Assembly: GCA_022818135.1 (NCBI GenBank) | Contig: JAFMSR010000007.1 | Span: forward strand, 5,697,270 to 5,761,269 | Direction: 5' to 3' | Origin: Saxidomus purpurata | Taxonomy: Eukaryota; Mollusca; Bivalvia; Venerida; Veneridae | Length of the DNA: 64,000 nt | In this document: piece after piece, positions 49,979-61,205 of the stretch | Layout of the letters: each line of letters starts with the position of its first letter | Position numbering within the stretch: position 1 is the stretch's first letter | Program-made: the position numbers and the translations under genes | Notes under the pieces: model-generated | What the model saw: the letters and a program-made list of their open reading frames with translations, nothing else | Told to the model about the DNA's origin: nothing | Databases searched by the model: none

Positions 49979-50855
49979 GGCAGTGGCTAGAGTACTCTAG
50001 CCTCCGAGTCTAGAGTTACGGAAGTTCCGTATCTCTAGCAAAACCCTATGAGGAAAGGCTAGAGTTACGGAAGTTTATAAAGGCATATGTATGTTGCTTT
50101 AAATATGCATGATAATGTATTGTAAACTGAAAGATTTCACCAGTAATAGTGAATAAACTGATCTGTCGGCAAATGCAGCGTCTTCATAGCCGCCATTTTG
50201 GTAATACATAAATAATACATTGACGGGGCGGAAATATCATTGTTATATTCGTCTTTACTTGAGCGTTCCATTGTAGTTGGACAATTATATCACATTTTGT
50301 GCGAAGCATGATAGAAGTTAAGTAAAATATGTTGTTGACACGTTGTTTTTGTATTTAATTGTCTGACTACATCTAAGCCACACCACGAGAAGGCACTCGG
50401 ATCGTGACAATAAAATAATTGTGATCGAAAGTACAGCTGTTAAATTTAATTTCTTTTTTTGTTTGTTTACGTTTATCGTGCTCTTAGAATTCTAATATTC
50501 TTCTTTTCTTTATCTTACTATTGCTTTATTAACGTTGTTTGTAAACAGAGAACACATAAATATGTGCAAGAGTATACAGCATGACAATGATAGTTCTGAT
50601 ATTAGCATTATATTAAGTATAACCAAAATGGCGCCTGTGAGATTGTCGTATATACAACAGATCAGTTTATTCACGATTACTGGTGAAATATTTAAGTTTA
50701 CAACACATTATCATGCATATATTAAAGCAATATACATACCTTTATAAACTTCCGTAACTCTAGCCTTTCCTCGTAGGGTTTTGCTAGAGATACGGAACTT
50801 CCGTAACTCTAGACTCGGAGGCTAGAGTTACGGTACCGTAACTCTAGCCACTGCC
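49979..50855. mobile_element. MULE-like element 2: related ends, 9-bp duplication
   Basis: The inverted ends start GGCAGTGGCTAGAG and run about 110-125 bp. They too are built of palindromes (CCGTAACTCTAG / CTAGAGTTACGG; TACGGAAGTTCCGTA). TTGATTATA flanks both sides (49970-49978, 50856-50864). The first 11 bases equal those of element 1, but the rest of the ends differ. The left end lacks 12 bases (TACGGTACCGTA) present at the centre of a palindrome in the right end. The 0.65-kb interior is AT-rich without coding capacity. Confidence 0.8.
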
Positions 50856-50864
50856 TTGATTATA

Positions 50865-51600
50865 TGAAAAGTGGAAAAAAATTGTTACATCACCTACCTC
50901 GTATTTCCTTGAAAATTGTCCGCATATGGAGTTCCGGATGCAGCATCTTGCACTTCATATGCGGTTTCCACGGCGTGCTTAAGTTGCTTATCTACCTACA
51001 CTGGTTTTCAACGTACATTGTATCATACTTATTCAAAGGTAATGACCTTAAATTAACCACCTACCTACACTGGTTTTCCATTTATCATATCAATTTCTAA
51101 CATCATTATCTTTTCTTTGACTATATCTACCTTCAATGGAGATCAATGATAATGATACACCTATTTCTATGATATTTTCTCAAAGTTTTAACACAATATG
51201 GTCACATTCGATGCAGTATGTCATATTTTTCCTTCTGAGAAGACGCCCGTTACAATTCCAGATTTAAAAGAAAATTCGATTTGGTCTTTAGAAATGGACC
51301 TTTAATAACTCTACCACTTAATTACAGCGGGGTTCTGACCTAACATGAAAGAATCTGAGAAATAACACAAGATATTCCAATTTTTATGATTCAAAATAGG
51401 CATGCTTAATTATGTACAACCTATTTACAACCTCTTTCTGGGAGACTTCTGGAAAATTACAAAGATATTGATAAGTAGGAAAACCTACTTTCGTTTTTCA
51501 AAAGGCAAAATATACATATTTATTAATTCTTTCGTTAAACTCATCTGCAAAAACTAAGACAATACAACATGTATCTGAGTTGACAACCCAGTCTCACTTG
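50865..51600. other. Non-coding, nothing recognised
   Basis: A diverged direct repeat (CTACCTACACTGGTTTTC at about 50991 and 51061) is the only structure noted. A frame at 50864-51100 has no domain. Confidence 0.35.
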
Positions 51601-51620
51601 TGTAGGATTATCAGGCTAAG

Positions 51621-52285
51621 ATGCGTACCAGAGAGGCAAGGAATGGATTCAACAAGGCGTTCGAAGGATTATTTGGCGTACTGCGTCACGTAAACTCCTC
51701 TGCTTCTAACACAGACTCTCTTGTCAAGACACCAACAACGAAAATGGCGGTAGTTAAACCAGTTCAAAATGTAAAACCAATGTTGAACAAAAAAGGGAAG
51801 GAGAGGGTATTCAAAAACAAAGACTTGTCGAAGCTACCAAAACGGCACGGAATATGTAGCACATTTTGCAAAATTCCGCCATAAAAAAACGCAACTTAGC
51901 AACTCGTTGGTCAAACTGGAGGTTAGCTATTACCGCAGAAAATCCTAGTTTTAGTAAGCACTGGGTTGACATAAAGGACAAGAATGGATACCGCAGAAAT
52001 TATTTCCGAGAGAAGAATTCAGTGCTCGGGGTTTGTATGAAATTGCGGTTCAACGAAGCAAAGGTTGTAAATTGTACATGATCCAAGCAAAGTGGTCTTT
52101 ACTACGAGTGGGAATGGAAACTAATCAGAACGGTCAAAGAGAAAAAGAGTGTAGAAGCAGTGTTGAAAAATGGCGGCAAAATATTCATACTCGGATTTAT
52201 TCCAAGAGGACTAGAAAAGGTGCAGAGACACTTGCTGAAATCCTACAGAAAAGGCAGTTTGTATCAGTATGCATTGGTAAACTGA
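51621..52285 (+). pseudogene. Probable broken coding sequence, unknown product
   Basis: Protein-like frames follow one another in different phases without splice sites. From ATG 51621, 87 codons with a basic C-terminal part end at 51884. From about 51866 a second frame (RNLATRWSNWRLAITAENPS...) runs to a TGA at 52079-52081 and then stays open to 52285 with GLYYEWEWKLIRTVKEKKSV and KIFILGFIPRGLEKVQRHLL. Base composition is less AT-rich than around it. I do not recognise the family. The pattern fits one ancestral frame of about 220 codons carrying a frameshift and one stop, for instance a dead retrocopy or element gene, but chance cannot be excluded. Confidence 0.35.
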
Positions 52286-53480
52286 CGTCAAAATTATCAT
52301 GGACAATGTACTAAATACCAAGACATTTAACAGCTATGTTTATATTCCAACTGTAAAAGTTGCCATTAAAATGTATCCGCTAGCGTAAGAAATCATGTCA
52401 ATTTTATGTTTTTCGGTGGTTTATCGAGATAAAACGTTGGATTATATCCCGATAAGCTCACTGTCCACTTAGTCAAAATTATCAAATTTTCTACGCGGCT
52501 TAACAAAATGTATACCGGAAACCACACGACGATGACATTGTATCTGATGACGTTTCTCGCGATTTTCAACATTTTATTAAAACAAACTCAACAGAAGAAG
52601 AGTTTGAGACATAGAATAAACAAAAACTTGTTGGTACCAATATAATATCACGATGATTTCACTCGTGAAACCAAAAGTAGTTATTTTCACTCGTGGCTGT
52701 GCCACTCGTGAAAAAAACTTCCGGTGCCCACTTAGTGAAATTATAACGTGAAACCAACAGTTCTCCTCTATGTATTAAGGTACCTTAAGCATTGTCTACA
52801 TAAAAATCGAATTGTCAAAAGTCAGGTGTATAACAGTATCACTATTATTTGTATGAAGAACTCCGACGTATTGGTTTTTTTGTTTTTTGTACATGTACAT
52901 GTATTTTACGTTTTTGTTTTGTTTTGTATTAAATGTATTGAAGTTTCATATCTGCTAGAAATTGGACCAATAAATATTATATACTCTCCGCCTGTGATGG
53001 GATAGAAATGTCAAGTCGTTCGTACATCAGTCTCTATTGGCATTCGTTGGGTTGTCCTTCCCTGGTATTTATTATGATACATGATATGACTCGACTACCA
53101 TTCTGTCCCTGTCTGTCTATTTCAATTTGTCTTTCCCCCAGTTTGCCTTTTGAAACATTTGATTAATTTTTTTGTCCATCTATTCTAAGCAGCGTCATTG
53201 TTTGAAAACACTACAGTTTTAAACTTTAATAATGAAATATTCATAATTTTGGCAAAGTCACGCCAACCTTTAATTAAGGAATAATAAATTTATCCCTGTA
53301 TTTTGTCGTTGAATATGATACAGTCATGAGTTCTAACATGGCTGTTGTCCGGCTTTGTTTTGTCCTTAACACAACACGAGAAGCCACTTTACAAGTACAA
53401 ATGTATGATCTTTATTTCCTGATCTTAGCTTTTGTATTTTACCACCGAATTTCTCAGTAAATTTAAACAATAGGAGCAAG
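52286..53480. other. Non-coding, nothing recognised
   Basis: A short local inverted motif (ACTCGTGGCTGTGCCACTCGTG, given here only by position 52690-52711) and paired CGTGAAACC motifs near 52662 and 52749 are present, without a clear element. A frame at 52748-53005 has no domain. Confidence 0.35.
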
Positions 53481-53483
53481 ATG

Positions 53484-54375
53484 GCCCTAACTCGCTCACT
53501 TGGGTGCCGTTATACAAGGTCAACAACAGGGTCACAGAAAAGACAATGAAAGTAAAAGATTTTAATGTATTTCCTTATAAAAGTCTACATAATAGATGTA
53601 AACCCTGGGTCAGGGCCAATTTGACCCTTAGGGTCACGCTTTGAACATGCTTGATAGAGGACCACTAGGCAATACTACACAACAACTATCTAAGCTTTAG
53701 GCCTCATAGTTCTTGACAGTACATGTATTTTCTGATAAAAGTCTATATAAAAGAAGAGAGCCCCTAGGATGTGGCGGAGTTTGACCCTAGGGACACGATG
53801 TAGAACATGACCTCCAGGCAGGACTAATTTTGACCCCAGGGGGGCATAATCTGAACAATCTTAGTAGAGGACCACTAGGTTATGCTACACAACATCTATC
53901 TAAGCCCTGAGCTTCATGGTTTTAGACAAGAATGTTTTTAAAGCACATTGTATTTGCTTATAAAATCTATATAAAATGAACACTGGGCCACGGCCAAACT
54001 TGAACAAACTTGATAGAGGACCACGATACAATGCTATGCACATAATATCTAAGCCCTAGGCCTTACAGTTTCTGACAAGAAGATATTTGAAGTTTTAATA
54101 TATATATATATATCTTTATGTAGCAAGATATGCATGCTTTGAATATGAATATCTAAGCTTTACAATAACTTGTTTGAAGTTTTCTCTATATTTCTATGTG
54201 AAATATATGGCCATTCTGGAAAGGGTCAATCTTGATCTCAGGGGGCATAATTTGAACAATCCTGGAAGAGGTTCAATAGACACTGCCACATACACAATAT
54301 CTAAGCTCTGGGCCTTGTGGTTTTGGAGAAGATTTTTAAAGTTTTTCATATTTGTTGCCATAGCAACCAGAGTTT
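53484..54375 (+). mobile_element. Pearl-like interspersed repeat, family G
   Basis: After AGATGGCCCTAACTCGCTCA, about four units of 170-250 bp share TTGAACA..CTTGATAGAGG, ACCACTAGGCAATACTACAC, ATCTAAGC..TAGGCCT and TTGACAAGAAG. Units are 70-80% alike by eye. A short (TA)n lies at 54098-54113. The 3' boundary near 54375 is uncertain. Confidence 0.6.
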
Positions 54376-55500
54376 TGCATGTGATATCAAGCTCAACAGG
54401 GTCTTCTCTCCCCGCTTGTGCGTCCAAGCCCGTTCCGTTGGCTGTGGTTTCGCTAAATAGTAGATAAGGACAATGAGTATCTCGTTAATCCATTCATGCG
54501 CGTCACTTTATTCGATGACGTAACAATGCATTTGGCTACCATGAAGGGTAAATCAAGTCAAAATATAACGTAGTCTGAAGTTAACACAAACACTCCGTTT
54601 ACAGATTTTTTAAACTGAATAAAAATAGAAGAGCTACGAGAGTTTGAAGATGTTTACAATATGCAAATACATTTTTTGTGTACATGTATATACTCTTTTT
54701 TCATGATTGTTTTTCACCTGAATTGATAGCAATTGTCATGCTGGTTACCATGTTTTAATACATATTTGAAGCTGCTGTTTTTAACTAAGCTGTAATACCT
54801 GCATGGATATTTAATCACAGCACTAGCTATGACATCACAAGTTCAAAATGACCGCCTCCATGATCCTCCACTTTTGAAATTTCCAATCTTCAATAAATTC
54901 ACATTTATAACTCAGATATTAAAATTCTCTCCACGGTGTATTCCTCTTTACACGTTTTTCAATTTAAAGTCAAACTTTTTTCTGACTTGTTTTTCCCTGT
55001 TACTCCCGCAGTTTAAATTTTTTCATTTTGATATCCAGAGCACTGGACAGAAATCACATTGTGACGCTTTGTTTTAATTAGACAGTCTGATTCCCTGGTC
55101 CGTACGAGTTCTATCTGGTAGAGCTTCACGCAAGGAACTTCCCTGCTAAGTTTCTTCAACATTGGTCAAGTGGTTTCAGAGATAAAGTTTGAAGGAAACG
55201 TAAGCTGAACGGTGAGTGATACTTATAACTTGCCTTGGCACATTGTGTCAGCCGAGCTGAAAAGTGACATCGCTTTTTTTCCGCAACAACAGCTTAGAGT
55301 CACTTACGTTATCAGTCTACCGTGAATATGAATAAAATAAGATCCGGGAAAATGAAATAATGATTTGTAAGATGGTTTCTGATGTCACTGCAACTGAAAA
55401 ACCGGTAAAAAGAACAATCCCGACTACCCGAACTACAGTAAATCATGACTGATCCCCGCATATCTATGCCGATATAAAACCGACTTCCGGTAAAACTATG
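54376..55500. other. Non-coding, nothing recognised
   Basis: No element ends. A 97-codon frame (54174-54467) overlaps the preceding repeat and its reverse strand is equally open, so neither is called. Confidence 0.4.
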
Positions 55501-55501
55501 T

Positions 55502-55507
55502 TTTATT
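55502..55507 (-). terminator. Candidate poly(A) signal of the sulfotransferase gene
   Basis: AATAAA on the - strand (TTTATT on +), about 160 bases downstream of the stop codon at 55667-55669. Confidence 0.4.
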
Positions 55508-55666
55508 TTTTCAAAGCGTTCTGTACAATGTTTAATTTAAGGAGCTTTAGCATCAAGCTGTCAACGGAAATAATTTAACGTACATGATATGATAAAATGC
55601 ATGTATATAGACAACCCGGCCTATCTCTGTACCAAAAAAATTTAAAGTGCGAAAGATGTGCATTAT

Positions 55667-58600
55667 TTACCGAGAAAATATCTCGTTTGGTTCCGAATCA
55701 TAGCCAAATAATTCAAAGTCGTACTTGTATAGTTTCATTACTTTGTACAGAAGAGGCAATGGAACTGTTTTGTAGTTATCAAACATATACTGACGTCTCT
55801 GAACTTTTGGATCAAGACCAAGATTTTCCTGTTTTATTAAAGCTTTTAGAATGTAACCCATAAACACTGAAGTTGCGCCTTCCTTCCTAGAACGAAACCT
55901 TTCAGTCTTGAGCATTTCAACAGGAAACGACAAAGTTTTATGGATATAGCCATTTATCTGAAAGACTGACCACAATCTTTTTGCGATTAGTTCGCGAGGA
56001 AAGCAAGTGCCGTTTTTGAAGTTGAAATTATATCTCGTTAGCATACGAATTTCCTCCTTTGTTCTTGATTTCGGATTGGTATCTTTTAGCAGATTATGTC
56101 CAAAATCTTTCAGAATGAATTTACTGTCGTTACTAAAAGTCTCCATTTTACCAATGACGTCATAACTAACGTGACAGGGACTACACAATCGGTATAACGG
56201 AGCCCAATGGATATTAAGCGTTTGGAAATTTTCGACTATATGAGTCAGAAACTCTTCAAAGGTAATGTTATTGATACATTTTGCCTCAATATCGAGTCTA
56301 AATTTTGGACCACCACTTTTCCAGTAGTCGGGTAAGTAAAATTTATCCAGAAAACCTGACCACAGCCGCGAGTAAGGTTCACGTACAAACATGAAGTTCT
56401 TTCCCTTCGTCATTGCTCCACTTTTTAAAGCCTGTGAGAGATGTCTGTATCTTGTGACATTTCTCCATCTCCCGAAATGAACGTAAGTTCTGTCTATATC
56501 TGACGGATTTTTGACTGACCACTTTTTCGGATAATCACCGGTAAGAAATCGCAGCACAGATTTCCAAAATGTACAACCAACTTTTGGTGTTTCACAGTAA
56601 TTAAGTTTGTTTGGGATAGAATAAACACCACCACTATGTTTCCCGCTAAGTTTTTCCCAAAATGGAAGTTTGATGTATTCTGTACATTTGTCTTTCACAA
56701 CCTGTATTCGTTTGTTGATAACCTTGGCATATTTCTGAATTTCCTCTCTCTGCAGATTATTTCCTTGTTTTAATTGTCTGTTTGAATTATGTTTATCTTC
56801 AGTTTTTCTTTCAAATAATTGTTTATTATCTAAATTTCTGTTTGCTCCATCATTGTCTTTGTATTTCTGAAAAGAAAACAAAGCGACAAAACGCATTACG
56901 GAATCTTATACTGTGGCTAACAAAAATGAGGGATTTGTCATATCTGAAAAAATAGGTTTATGTAAATAATGTTTACGTTGAAAACGACCTTTTTAAAAAT
57001 AATATTGGCTAACAACTTTTATATGAATTGCTATTGATATATGTAATTACCTTAATGTTCCGGTATTCATTTCCCTTTGTGTACTCGTCAAGTGTGGGGC
57101 TTGCAAACCTCGATGAAAAACTATCTGTGGTTCCTGGAAAAGTTATAAAATATGAGTTATAAGGAAGCATTGGTAACTCTGTTTCATAATAAATTTGTTG
57201 AATTTTTAAGTACACACATTTAAATATAATTCAAAAGAGACAGTTAAAGGCGCGAATAAATTCTGACCAATATTTATCATTAAAGAAAACACCCGAGCGG
57301 TTCCGAAGGCACATTTCAGCTTGCAAGAATTGGTAACAAACAACCATAACTTCTAATGTGCCTTATCCTTACATATACCAGATTCTGTTACGTACTCTAA
57401 AATAAAGTTAACCCACCACAGAAAAAATTATCGTTTCAACAAGAAACTTAACAGTGTAGTGCTTATTCCTTGATGTACAATCACAGCATAGTCCTAATCC
57501 ACTACTCCACAACATGGTCCTAATCCACTACTCCACAACATAGTCCTAATCCACTACTCCACAGCATAGTCCTAATCCACTACTCCACTGCATAGTCCGA
57601 ATCCACTACTCCACAACATGGTCCTAATCCGCAAGTGGTTGCAATTGACGGTGTCAAAACATCATCCTAATTCGATGCTTCACAGCATATTCTTAATCCG
57701 CTGCGCCACAAGTCATAATAAGGTGTACTCCATCACTTGGTCATAATCTGCTATTCTACAACATGTTCCTACTGCTACTCCACTATCTGGTCCTAATCCG
57801 CTGCTCCACAACCTGGTCCTAAACCGCTGCTCCATTACATGGTCCTTATCCGCTGATCCATGATAATGTGCTTATCCGCTTCTCAACATGGTCCTAGTCC
57901 GCTAGTACACATCATGGTGCCAATCCACTGCTCCACAAATGGTCCTAATCCGCTGCTGTAGAACATTGTCCTAATCCGCTGATCCGTAATTTGGTCATAA
58001 TCCACTGTTTCACAACATGGTCCTAATTTGCTGCTCCAAAACACGGCCCAATCCACTGCTCAATAAAATGGTCATAATCTGCTGCTCCACAACATGATCC
58101 TAATTCGCTGCTCCATAATATGGTCAATTCATAACAGTTAGGTAGGGAGATGTTATAAACATCCTATGAGAACTGAAGGGTGTTCTCTAACAACTGGTGC
58201 CAGTCTACCATAGCATTGCGAGTATGCGATCAAAACTTCTTAGATTCGTTGAGTGTTTAAAAATTTAATAAGAAATATAAATCTTTAATTTGATAAAAAA
58301 AGGATTGCAATTTACGTCGTCTTATCGGCATCGTTACTTCTGGCTTCGTGATCGTTACTTCTGGTTTCGTGATCGTTTCTTCTGGTTTCGTGATCGTTAC
58401 TTCTGGTTTCGTGATCGTTACTTCTGACTTCGTGATCGTAACTTCTCTCATCGCCATTGTAACTTTGCGCATTGCCATCGTCACTTAGGATTATCGCCCA
58501 ATGAGTTATTAGAGAGAATGTGATGGCTCTAACGGAACACCATAGAAAACATGTATTTAATGTTGTATCACAATTGGTTTTATTTTTGAAGTCGTAATGC

Positions 58601-59227
58601 AACTGGGGCAAATAATTCAACAATATTTTAACATTCTTGAAATAAGGTTAAACTGTTTCTTGGTATTACGTATTCGTAGCAACTCCTGAGTTGTTTGTAG
58701 AGTAAATATTAACATAGTCCACGTAAGCTCGACCAGAGCTTTCCCTTTCTCAATCGCAGAAGCCCAGACCCAATATAGTTGCCGTAATTGGACATTTTCA
58801 ATCATATTTTTGTTCCAAGTAATTTGAATCGCGATCAAGGTCCAAGTCACTTACCGATAAATAAAAGGCTAGCCATGTAGTTTGCTACCCACAGGCTCGA
58901 CCACAAAATGCATCGTTGACTTTTTATAAACAAATACGCGAAATTTACATAACTTGATGTTTTAATTACTAATTTCATCACTAAAGTCTTTCACTTCATT
59001 TAAGTAGCGTTACCATCGCGTTGAAAGACAAACAGAAAAATACGTGCATATTTATAAATTATATAAAGTGAGACACACAAACCTGTTTTATGGCTGAATG
59101 TTACACTAACTAAGATGAAGTTTATTCCAATGAAAATGCACAGAGATGTCTTCATGCAGGAACGGCTTGGCAATATTAAAGCCTTTATAATATCAGAACT
59201 TGCACAGAAAGACACACTGTCATCCAT
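55667..59227 (-). CDS. Carbohydrate sulfotransferase (Sulfotransfer_2 / HNK-1 ST family), three exons
   Basis: Type II Golgi enzyme expected to move sulfate from PAPS to a sugar hydroxyl of a glycan or proteoglycan. Coding exons on the - strand: 59227-59083, 57133-57051 and 56866-55667. Junctions are ACAG|gtttgt...ttccag|GAACC (phase 1) and TTAAG|gtaatt...tttcag|AAATAC (phase 0), and the phases fit at both joints, giving 475 residues. Exon 1 has a signal anchor (about 25-44, KTSLCIFIGINFILVSVTF) after a 24-residue tail; M25 is an alternative start, and an in-frame stop lies two codons before M1. Exon 3 carries the 5'-phosphosulfate loop PKVGCTFWKSVL (170-181), the 3'-phosphate motif FVREPYSRLWSGFLDKF (236-252) and the family block HWAPLYRLCSPC..YDVIGKMET (about 296-319). 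Sequons include NVT, NIT and NGT. Length is normal for the family. Acceptor specificity cannot be told. Intron 1 (59082-57134) holds two satellites. Confidence 0.92.
57475..58115. repeat. About 26-bp tandem repeat in intron 1 of the sulfotransferase gene
   Basis: Units of TCCTAATCCACTACTCCACA plus ACATGG repeat about 24 times. The first six (57488-57630) are nearly identical; later units vary (CCGCTGCTCC, CCACTGTTTC) and change length. A gradient of age along the array is visible. Confidence 0.85.
58318..58470. repeat. 21-bp tandem repeat (TTACTTCTGGTTTCGTGATCG) in intron 1
   Basis: About seven units built on TACTTCTGGTTTCGTGATCG at a 21-bp period, the last ones decayed (CATCGCCATTGTAACT). 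Several frames are open because the period is a multiple of three; none is a gene. Confidence 0.85.
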
Positions 59228-60017
59228 ATTTTATCAATACTACAAAAAAGACTGTATAACTAGTTTATGTACGTTGATTATTAAGATCAACGACTGGGGG
59301 AGAACAATAAGTTATTAAGTCATGCATGATACGACGGTATGCTAATACCCGTTAGTAATTCTAAACTCTTAACTGATATTTGATACGTGAATTATATCAT
59401 TGATAAAAAAATGTAGACGGTTAATTATTTGTACCCATGGTCATTTTCCACGAGTGCTAGAACATCAGGTTTTTATGAACGGATTTGAATGATTAAAGTT
59501 TCATTTATTATGTAACGACTAAAACTTTACATTATTTGCACGATTTTGTAGAATAATTAATAATTAATAATTATTGGCAAAATACAGCATAATGGAACAA
59601 TTTTGACGTAAGGAACGTCGTATTTTGTCAGCTACCTCTGCACAAATTTGACTGTTTTACTCGGATTTTTGTCCGGTGATCCCACCCGAATTTTTAAAAA
59701 TTTGCTACAAATGTACCATATAGTAGACAATTTAAATTATCAAATAAGATTGATAAGTCATCGAAGAAACTTTTTTGCAGAAGATTGTCAAAAGGGCTAA
59801 AAAGGATGAGCGCGACTTTAAAATGTAAACGCAGTGTTCTGGAAGTGATATTTAAAAACATGATGTTATTTTGGAAAGAAAAGCTGTTTTTATCACGTCT
59901 CAACTTTAATAACCATTTCCTTCCATTGTAAAAGTTATCAGCCTTCCCATAATTGAACCTGGATAATAGTCCGATCAGATACAACTCGCCTTAACCTTAA
60001 GCAAGCATTGTTGAGGA
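59228..60017. other. Upstream region of the sulfotransferase gene
   Basis: This should hold the 5' untranslated part and promoter of the - strand gene. I cannot identify a TATA box or initiator with confidence. The interval is AT-rich, with no repeat ends until 60018. Confidence 0.35.
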
Positions 60018-60065
60018 ACGTATATGGAACGCCATAGCTGCCTTCTATACACACTTCTTAAATGG

Positions 60066-61204
60066 TGATGTCCTTTTGATATATGATGATGTCGTTTTGA
60101 TAGATGGTGCTGGGGTTTGAATAGATGGTGCTGTGGTTTTGATAGATGATGCTGTAGTTTTGATAGATGGTGATGTCGTTTTGAAAGATGGTGCTGTCGT
60201 TTTGATAGATGGTGCTGTCGTTTTGATTGATGGTGCTGTGTTTTTTATAGATGGTGATGTCGTTTGGATATATGGTGATGTCGTTTTGATAGATGGTGAT
60301 GTCGTTTTAAAGATGGTGACGTCGTTTTGACAGATGATGTTGTGGTTTTGATAGATGGTGATGTGGTTTTGATAGATGGTGCTGTGGTTTTGATAAATGG
60401 TGCTGTGGTTTTGATATATGGTGATGTCGTTTTGATAGATGGTGACGTCGTTTTGATATATGGTGCTGTGGTTTTGATAGATGGTGATGTCGTTTTGATA
60501 GATGGTGCTGTGGTTTTGATAGATGGTGATGTCGTTTTGATAGATGGTGCTGTGGTTTTGATAGATGGTGATGTCGTTTTGATAGATGGTGCTGTGGTTT
60601 TGATATATGGTGATGTCGTTTTGATAGATGGTGATGTCGTTTTGATATATGGTGCTGTGGTTTTGATAGATGGTGATGTCGTTTTGATAGATGGTGCTGT
60701 GGTTTTGATAGATGGTGATGTCGTTTTGATAGATGGTGATGTGGTTTTGATAGATGGTGCTGTGGTTTTGATAGATGGTGATGTCGTTTTGATAGATGGT
60801 GCTGTGGTTTTGATAGATGGTGATGTCGTTTTGATAGATGGTGCTGTGGTTTTGATAGATGGTGATGTCGTTTTGATAGATGGTGATGTCGTTTTGATAG
60901 ATGGTGGTGTCATTTTGGTATATGGTGCTGTCATTTTATATATGGTGCTGTGGTTTTGATAGATGGTGATGTCGTTTTGATAGATGGTGGTGTCATTTTG
61001 GTATATGGTGCTGTCATTTTATATATGGTGCTTTTTTTGGATATATGGTGATGTCGTTTTGATAGATGGTGCCGTGGTTTTGATAAATGGTGCTGTGGTT
61101 TTGATATATGGTGCTGTGGTTTTAATAGATGGTGCTGTCATTTTGATAAATGGTGCTTGAATTTTGATAGATGGTGCTGTGGTTTCGATATATGGTGCTG
61201 TCAT
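60066..61204. repeat. 21-bp tandem array, left arm
   Basis: About 54 units. Two main types, GATAGATGGTGCTGTGGTTTT and GATAGATGGTGATGTCGTTTT (21 bases each, here only named by their cores GGTGCTGTGG and GGTGATGTCG), often alternate, giving a 42-bp higher order. Variants have TATATGG for AGATGG. The period keeps frames open on both strands (VLIDGDVVLIDGAV on +, SIKTTAPSIKTT on -) for more than 200 codons; these are artefacts of the repeat, not genes. Confidence 0.92.
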
Positions 61205-61205
61205 T

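Noticed and set aside
60133..60959. Low-complexity VLIDGD protein
   Set aside because: Satellite artefact: the opposite strand is equally open.
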